From Melastoma dodecandrum (lineage: Eukaryota > Streptophyta > Magnoliopsida > Myrtales > Melastomataceae): 64,000 nucleotides of DNA. This document shows positions 57,391 to 64,000 of the stretch, in pieces. The DNA lies in the NCBI GenBank assembly GCA_029817715.1, contig JARUPY010000276.1:154929-218928 (forward strand). The letters are read 5' to 3'. A program made the translations under genes and the position numbers. Position 1 is the stretch's first letter; each line of letters begins with the position of its first letter. The notes beneath the pieces were generated by a model. The model saw only the letters and a list, made by a program, of their open reading frames with translations, had not been told where the DNA came from and did not search any database.

Positions 57391-57400
57391 TATAAATATA
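57391..57400 (+). promoter_or_regulatory. TATA box of the UPF0114 gene
   Basis: TATAAATATA after a C-rich run, 106 bp before the ATG at 57506, followed by CCACACCAACC leader sequence. Confidence 0.7.
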
Positions 57401-57505
57401 AAAACCCGTCCACCACACCAACCATTGCCTCTCCAAATTCATTCCTCCATTGCTCATTCCACACCAGTCGTGAATACACGCCCGCCGCTACCGCTGGGAC
57501 AAGCA

Positions 57506-58735
57506 ATGGCGGTTGCCGCCTCCAGGATGTTGCCGCGGCGGACCTCGAACGACTGCTCCATCCCTGTCGGACGCGGAGGCGTTCCCCTGCGGCCGAATAA
57601 TGAGGGAATCCTGAGCGTGCGGTGTTGGACCGACCGTGCGGCGGAAGGGAGCGCCATGGCTGTGGGCGGATGTGTCGAGATTAGGAGGCCGGCGGTGGTT
57701 GCAAAGGCCGTTGCTGCACCGGAGAGGGTCGTCGCGGTCGAGCACGGAGTGCTGTTGAACAGGACATTGGAAGAGCTGGGTTCCTTGCTGGGCAGACTTA
57801 GCACTGCTGCTTCGGTTGTTCTGATCACGACAGCTAAGATGAGACCTCTGAAGTTCAATATCCAGGCGCTGCTCGAAAAGGTAAGCAAGATTTTAATGGA
57901 ACCTTGTACGGATCATTTGCTGTGGTCGAGGCGCAGTTTTACGTCTACATCATTGAATTTGAGAGTTTAGTGACCGGCGGTGATGACAAAAATGGCATTT
58001 GCAGGGCCTGATAGACTGTCGGTTCTTCACGTTACTAGCCGTGGCCGGATCGATGGTCGGTTTCGATATTGTGCTTCGTCGAGGTAGTTAGGAACAAAAC
58101 TTCAAAACCATTGAACTTCTGTGTCATTCTGATATCCTTATTTCGGTGATGCTGACTAAAAATATATGTTGCTTGGTCATGCCTCCTCCGTTCAGGGATG
58201 CTTTCTCGTCTCAGAGTCCTATGTGGAATACTTCCACATGATGTCGCGGCACACCGATGCCGGACACATGGTCCACCTCCTCGTCGAAGCCTTAGGTACA
58301 TGTACATAGCCGAACCTCCATTCATGCCGTGTCATGTAAAGGCATAAGAAGCTTGATTCTTAAGGCATTTATTTTTAATTTCCGGGTATTCATTTGGCTG
58401 CAGACATGTTTCTGGTCGGGACAGCAATGATGACATTCGGCGCGAGCCTGCACGTGATGTTTGTTGGATCGAGGACGAGTTTTGCCAGGAGGCTCTGGCT
58501 CCCAACCTGGGTAGGGACCCGATCAGTGCTGCAGGCAAAATCAAGGGTGGGACATGCCGTGATGATGATACTTCAGGTCGGGATGCTCGAGAAGTTCAAG
58601 AGCATCCCCGTGACTACCGGGTTGGATCTGGCCTGCTTCGCGGGAGCGATGCTCTTATCGTCTGCCTGCATTTTCGTCCTCTCTAAGCTGTCTTTTGGAA
58701 CTGCTTCCAGTGCAAAGAAGAGCAGCATAGCTTGA
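57506..58735 (+). CDS. Chloroplast UPF0114-family membrane protein (one-base slip in exon 2)
   Basis: UPF0114 (YqhA-like) proteins are small membrane proteins of unknown function found in bacteria and plant plastids. Four exons with GT-AG borders: 57506-57880 (long, Arg/Ser-rich transit peptide, ending KFNIQALLEK), 58005-58083 (CRFFTLLAVAGSMVG...), 58196-58295 (GCFLVSESYVEYFHMMSR, GHMVHLLVEAL) and 58404-58735 (DMFLVGTAMMTFGASLHVMF, GLDLACFAGAMLLSSACIF). Exon 2 must change frame by one base at the TTT of 58061-58063 to reach ILCFVE and join exon 3 in phase. All other junctions are in phase. The extra base may be a homopolymer error or a real disabling insertion. No other function is known for the family. 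Confidence 0.85.
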
Positions 58736-59450
58736 GCTGCCTGCCATCTTGATCAAATTTTTTTATTTAAGCACACTCCAATCGCGGAATTAGTTGATCT
58801 ATTCATTAAATCACGCCTAAATTTTGTATCCTGTGCACATTATCAGCTTGTAGGAACGAGTTGTGACGTGTTTAAAATACAAATTTTACGGTATCTGGGA
58901 GTCAAATACTAAGTTAGTACTCTGGTATTACTCTCATTTTAGCTTTCTGGTTATTTTGGGATGATTTTATACCGGCGACAAAAGGAAATTAGGTGACAAA
59001 CAGAGATTTACGTGGTTCGGTCATTAAGACCTACATCCACGGGGAAGCCACCCACACTTCATTGAACAGAAAATGACGGAGAACAGGTTACAAGTCTTAC
59101 TCCCAACACTCTACTGAATCAAAGTGAAATTTGCAAAAGAGAACTAGAAGGCAGAAGGACGGCATTTTTTCTTCTCCGCAGCCGTTCCATTACACAGCTT
59201 CACTGGCAGCCTTCCACTACCTGCTTGCAAAACACGGAAATGCCCATCGAGAAACCGATTTCGCATGCCTCTACAACCCATTCAACTCGAAATGTGCCAA
59301 ACTAGCCAATTGTTATGCAACACATCTGAGCAGTCCTGATTCCCAACAGTGGTTTCTACTTACAAGAAAGACTGTTCATACCAAAAGAAAATCACAAACC
59401 GTTGAGTGCTAGTAAATAAGGAACCTTGTTCATGCATGCAAAACTGTCAT
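58736..59450. other. UPF0114 3' flank with a common plant repeat motif
   Basis: 3' untranslated region, then AT-rich DNA. 58985-59110 contains GAGATTTACGTGGTTCGG and CATCCACGGGGAAGCC, a sequence type widespread in plant repetitive DNA. The frame at 59131-59412 has no recognisable domain. Confidence 0.5.
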
Positions 59451-62400
59451 AAGGTTTAATGGCAAAACTGTCAAAACTTCTCCGCAGGTCTAAACACCAC
59501 TCTGTTAAGCACCGGATTTAAAGCTTCACATAATGGCATTCTCCAAAGCATAATACTGCCAATCAAATGAGATGGTTAGATGTTCGTTTCCATTTTAGAT
59601 TACTCTTATACATCAAAGGAACCACTACGTTAAAAGATCTACCCTAGGAAAGATTTATAGAGAACAAGTTCAAAGAATTGTTTATATACACAGCAACTAC
59701 AAAAAGATTAGTATGACCCATCAATTAAACACACAAAAAGGACAAGAACAATACAAGTTAAACATGAAGCTTCAAAGACAGCATATCAACTCTTCAGTAA
59801 ATAAATATATCCAACTTCCACGAGCAACACCAGAGAAGTTATCCAAAAGCGGAGCTGCCTCAAAAGATACTGCATTACAACGGAGCTGACAGGAAAGGCA
59901 GTTCATGCTTCTTAGAGATCAGGATAATGAGCAGCAGCCTCATGCTTAGTCTCAGGACTCCAAAACACCTCAATGAAATAAAGCTAAATCAAGTTCCCAG
60001 ATCCACAGTTACCCCTCCGATAACATGACAAACAAAGCCAGCAATAAAAAAGGATGACTTATGTAAACTAATAACTTAGAAATTTACAAAACTTTATAGA
60101 CTTAGAAAGAACCAAAACTCACATCCTTCCCCAAATTTCTGATATTAAAGAGATTCTGACAACACCTTTTTCATTGTTCACCAACATCCACTCCTCATCA
60201 AGAGACAAGCATCCATCAACCAGAACTTCTTCACATCAATTGAATGACCACGTTTCCAGTATCTTAGGTCCTCAACATAGATACCTAAAATCCCATATCT
60301 ACAGGAAAAAAAAAATCACTGAAAACATTATCAAGACAAGAGCATAATACAAAGACATCTCTGTTAAGCTGCCCAAGAATCAAGGGTATCCATTTGAATT
60401 TTCTGCTAGGAGTAGCATACTGAAAGAACAACTGTCAAATAATTTTCATGAACGACATCAGAATAGAGAAGAACTTGTCTTTCCAACAATCAATTTTGAA
60501 AAAAAACCAGCCCATCACATTCAAAGGGCAAACATGGTCCAATTTTATAATAGAGATCACAGAAAGGTAAATTGAGATCAAGCAAACTTCTTAGAGGTCA
60601 TGAACCCAATAGATTCACTCGAATATCATCTAAAGCATCAAAAATCCAACTTTAACTATAGAGATCGCAGAAAGGTATATTGAGATCACTCGAATATCAA
60701 CATAAGCATCAAAGATCTACACCAAGGGCAGGGATGGGTGAGGCTTCAAATTTTGAAAAGTTATTACATCCTACTTATTAATAAATGTATTGAACTTCCA
60801 CAATCTACATCGGAGAAGTGATCCAAGCAAAAGGTGCCACTAAAGATACCGCATTATGGTAGACTGTGCCACATCTTTATGAAATCTGTTGGAGAGAGCA
60901 ATCATCAAACAATGCCATCATAATTACGAGATCCTCTACTTAATCCAAAGACCAAACTTCCACGTGAAATAAAGCCAAATCCAATTCCCAGATCCACAGT
61001 CACTCCGGATAACATGCAAAAACCAAGCCCAGTAATAAAAAAAACCTTATTTAGAGAGACAAAATCAGCATTAACCACTTCTTACATCAATTTGAACTAC
61101 TAACTTGTCTGTATCATAGTCCTCACTAGACTTATCTAAAATGGAATAGCTACAGGAGGATCATTCAATGACAAACTGATTCAGACAATGGAATCGTCCA
61201 AAGAATTCTGTCAGCCCAAGGGTTTCCAATTGAAGATTCACTTTCGATAATCAACTGTCAGACAATTTTAATGAACACTACAGGAATAGACAAGAATATC
61301 ATCTTTCCAACAATCACATCTTTGAAACAAAGGTCCATCACATTCAAACCAATCTTCTTACAAATCACTGCAAATGTTGCGACCTCCAGTCAGAGCTTAG
61401 AAGGATCAGAAACAAAAGAGATCACTGCAAGTCCAACAACTGTATTTCTTACTACGAGATATGTCATTAATACATTCACAGAAATAGATATAAGGAAAGA
61501 GCAGGTCCAAACAACACTCTGTTAAGCGCCAGACTTAAAGCTTCGAACAATTGGCATTTACAAAGCATAAAAACTGTCCATCAAATGACATTGTCAGGTA
61601 TTTGTTTCCATTTTAGATTACTCTGATACATCAAAAGAACTTCGGAGTGAGAAGATATACACTAGGAAAGTGTATATATACCGTCAAGAAGATATATATG
61701 ATTATAGATTCGTCATTTAAATAAACACAAAAAACAAGGAGAGTGCAATTAAAATATGAAGCTCAATATTCTGAAAGACAACATATCGACTCTTCAGTAA
61801 ATAAATACAACATCTGTGAGCAACCCCGGAAAAGTTAACCAAAAGCCGAGCTGCCTCAAAAGATGAGGGATCTGAGCAGGAAAGGAAACTGCAAGCAACA
61901 CCAGCATAATCAGGAGCTTCATCCTTAGTCCCAGGACTCAACTTCCAAAACACCTCAATGAAATAAGCCAAATCCAATTCCCAGTTCCACAGTTACTCCT
62001 TCCAGATAACATAAAAAATAAGGCCAGCAATCAAAAGGACGACTTAGAAAGGCAGACAAACATTATCTTAGAGAACATATCAGAAATTTAAAAGAAAAAA
62101 TCTTCATTATTAAGACATAAGAAAGAATAACCATGGATAGACTTAATAAGAACTGAAACTCGAGTCTTTTCCAACTTGTTTCTCATCAAAGAAATTCTAA
62201 CAACACTTTTTCCTAGTTTGTCAATGTCCTATAAATTGAAGCCATCACTCTCTTCATCAAGAGACAAACATCCATCAACCAGAACTTCTTCACATCAATA
62301 TGAACGGCCACATTTCCAGTATCATAGATCCTCAGCAGACAACCAAAATCCCATAGCCACAGAAGAATAAATTCGCTGAAAAACAAGGTCAGGAAAATAT

Positions 62401-63750
62401 AATGATCCAAATATATCTCTGTTAAGTTGTCCAAGAATCAAGGGTATCAATTTTGAAATTTCCGATAGGAGTAGCATACTGAAAGAACAACTGCCAAACA
62501 ATTTTCATGAACTGCAACATAATAGATAACAACTTGTCTTTCCAACAACCATTTCCAAAAGGAGCCATCCCATCACATTCAAAGGGCACAGGTGCTCCTA
62601 CTTTAATAATAGAGATGGCAGAAAGGTATATTTGAGATCAAGAGACTTCTTTGAAGATCATGAACCCAGGATATTCACTCAAAATATCATCAGAAACATC
62701 AAAGATCCAACTTTGGTAACATAGTAGATCCATAGAAAAGGGTATATTGAGATCAAGGAACTTCTTAGAGATCATGAACCCAGGAGATTCACTCAAATAT
62801 CATCAAAAGCATCAAAGGTCCAATTATAATAACAGAGATCGCAGAAAGGTATATTGAGATCAAGGAACTTCTCTTAGAGATCATGAACTCCAGGAGATTC
62901 ACTCGAACATTATCAAAAGCATCAAATATCCAACTATAATAATAGAGGATGATAAAGAAACTTCCACAAGCTACACCAGAGATGTTATCGAAAAGCCGAG
63001 CTGCCACAAAAGATAATGCAATATAAGGACCTGACCAGAAAGGAAAGTTGCCAAACCACACCCCATCATAATGAGAAACCTCATGCTTACTCTCAGGACT
63101 CAACTTCCAAAACACCTCAATGAAATAAGCCAAATCCAATTCCTGGTTCCACAGTTAGTCCTACCAGATAACATGAGAAAACAAGGCCAGTAAATCAAAA
63201 GGATGACTTAGAAAGGCAAATAACCAGTAACTTAGAGGACATATGAGAAATTAAACAAGACATAGGTTATGAAAGCATAAGAATCACCATTGATAGACAC
63301 AAGATACAATATCGCGTTTCATTCCCCAAATTTATGTCCTCAAAGAGATTTGGACCGGCTCTTTTTCCTTGTTCACCAAACATCCAATACAGTGAAGCCT
63401 TCAGTCTCCACATCAATAGACAAACATCCATCAACCAGAACTTCACATCAATTTGACCGAACAAGTTTTCCAGTATCATAGAGTCCTCAACAGATATCTA
63501 AAATCCCGTAGCCATAGAAGGACAAGATTCGCTGAAAAAAATTATTTGGACAATAAAATAATCCAAAGGCATCACTTTTATGCTGCCCAATAAAATAATC
63601 CAATGTGCCACAACTGGAGATAAAAGGAAAAGGCAGGTCCAAATTCCTCTCTGTTAAGGACCAGATTTGAAGCTTCATACAGCGAAATTCTCCAATGCAA
63701 TGATCAAACTGTCAATCAAATGAGACAACACCCAATGTCAAACTTGCGGC
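59450..63750. repeat. Cluster of about four diverged tandem units of roughly 1.0-1.2 kb
   Basis: The same ordered blocks recur. A block with CACCAGAGAAGTTATCCAAAAG and GCTGCCTCAAAAGAT is at about 59830, 60805, 61812 and 62972. A block with CATCCATCAACCAGAACTTC is at about 60205, 62270 and 63427, with a weaker version at 61085. CTCTGTTAAG blocks recur near 59500, 60360, 61518, 62418 and 63648. Within units, a roughly 100 bp subrepeat (AGAAAGGTATATTGAGATCA) recurs near 60560, 60670, 62620, 62740 and 62850. Minus-strand frames at 61717-61977 and 62789-63139 start with the same DLAYFIEVFWKLSP, but I recognise no family and neither has a clear gene structure. The nature is unknown: decayed tandem genes, or a non-coding satellite-like expansion. 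Confidence 0.65.
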
Positions 63751-64000
63751 CATTTTGAAGGTCTGACTGAACGGAAAAAGTCACGATAAGGTTTTCCCAG
63801 CCAGATAATTGTCCAAAAATGGAAATATGGAATAATCTTCAACAAGCCCTACCGCTCATGAACTTGTCTCCAAACACAAATTTCTAGCTCGAGGTGGATG
63901 TGAATGGACAAAACCTAGCAAGGGAGTACAAAAATAAATCAAACAATCTCAGAACAATTCAAAAAGCTTTCTCTTTCAAATGATGAAGGGATCCATGATC
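63751..64000. other. Unassigned sequence at the window end
   Basis: No gene, repeat copy or motif recognised in the last 250 bases. Confidence 0.4.

Noticed and set aside
57257..57970. 237-codon frame starting at 57257
   Set aside because: It starts upstream of the TATA box. The gene start is the ATG at 57506, and the part after 57880 is intron.
59131..59412. 93-codon frame
   Set aside because: No domain or splice context. It lies in repeat-like DNA.

Overview
This 64 kb window is nuclear DNA of a flowering plant, almost certainly a eudicot. It has spliced genes with GT-AG introns, plant-specific families (a B3/REM factor, a WAK-like receptor kinase, the CYP74 allene oxide synthase, a plastid UPF0114 protein) and many nested plant LTR retrotransposons. 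The species cannot be named from the sequence alone.

Layout. (1) 1-22.3 kb is a nested transposon block. A large element with long non-coding LTRs (LTR copies at 1-2645 and about 6632-11909) has inserted into the reverse transcriptase of a decayed Ty3/gypsy element, whose remainder continues to 16494. The second long LTR is itself interrupted by a deleted BED-type hAT transposon and three exons of a captured or broken coiled-coil gene. Then come an unrecognised stretch, a probable solo LTR with two tandem-repeat arrays (about 17.9-20.0 kb), and an inverted fragment of the long-LTR family that carries a clean 542 bp hAT-type MITE. (2) 22.3-23.9 kb, minus strand: the 5' half of a nucleobase-ascorbate transporter (NAT) gene, with frameshifts and missing its 3' half where the transposon block starts. 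(3) 26.1-27.4 kb, minus: a leucine-rich-repeat extensin-like wall protein with almost no extensin tail. (4) 31.2-36.5 kb, plus: a molybdenum-cofactor-sulfurase-like gene with one frame break, then a broken two-B3-domain REM gene. (5) 37.05-43.5 kb, minus: a JINGUBANG-like WD40 gene, already decayed, split by a complete Ty1/copia element with 353 bp LTRs that look identical, a 5 bp target duplication and an intact 1362-codon gag-pol frame. (6) 44.6-49.7 kb: an intact three-exon WAKL14-type receptor kinase (plus) and an intact allene oxide synthase (minus), tail to tail with 92 bp between stop codons. (7) 51.4-56.9 kb: a non-autonomous LTR element with matching 51 bp tandem repeats in both LTRs. 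(8) 57.4-58.7 kb: a four-exon plastid UPF0114 gene with a one-base slip. (9) 59.5-63.7 kb: about four diverged tandem units of roughly 1.0-1.2 kb, of unknown nature.

How it fits together. The genes do not form a pathway. The strongest functional candidates are the kinase, the allene oxide synthase (first committed step of jasmonate synthesis) and probably the LRR-extensin-like and sulfurase-like genes. Several neighbours carry single-base indels or stops. The long intact copia frame, kinase and CYP74 genes in the same window argue that not all of these are read errors, but indels in short homopolymers (NAT, UPF0114) could be, and are flagged.
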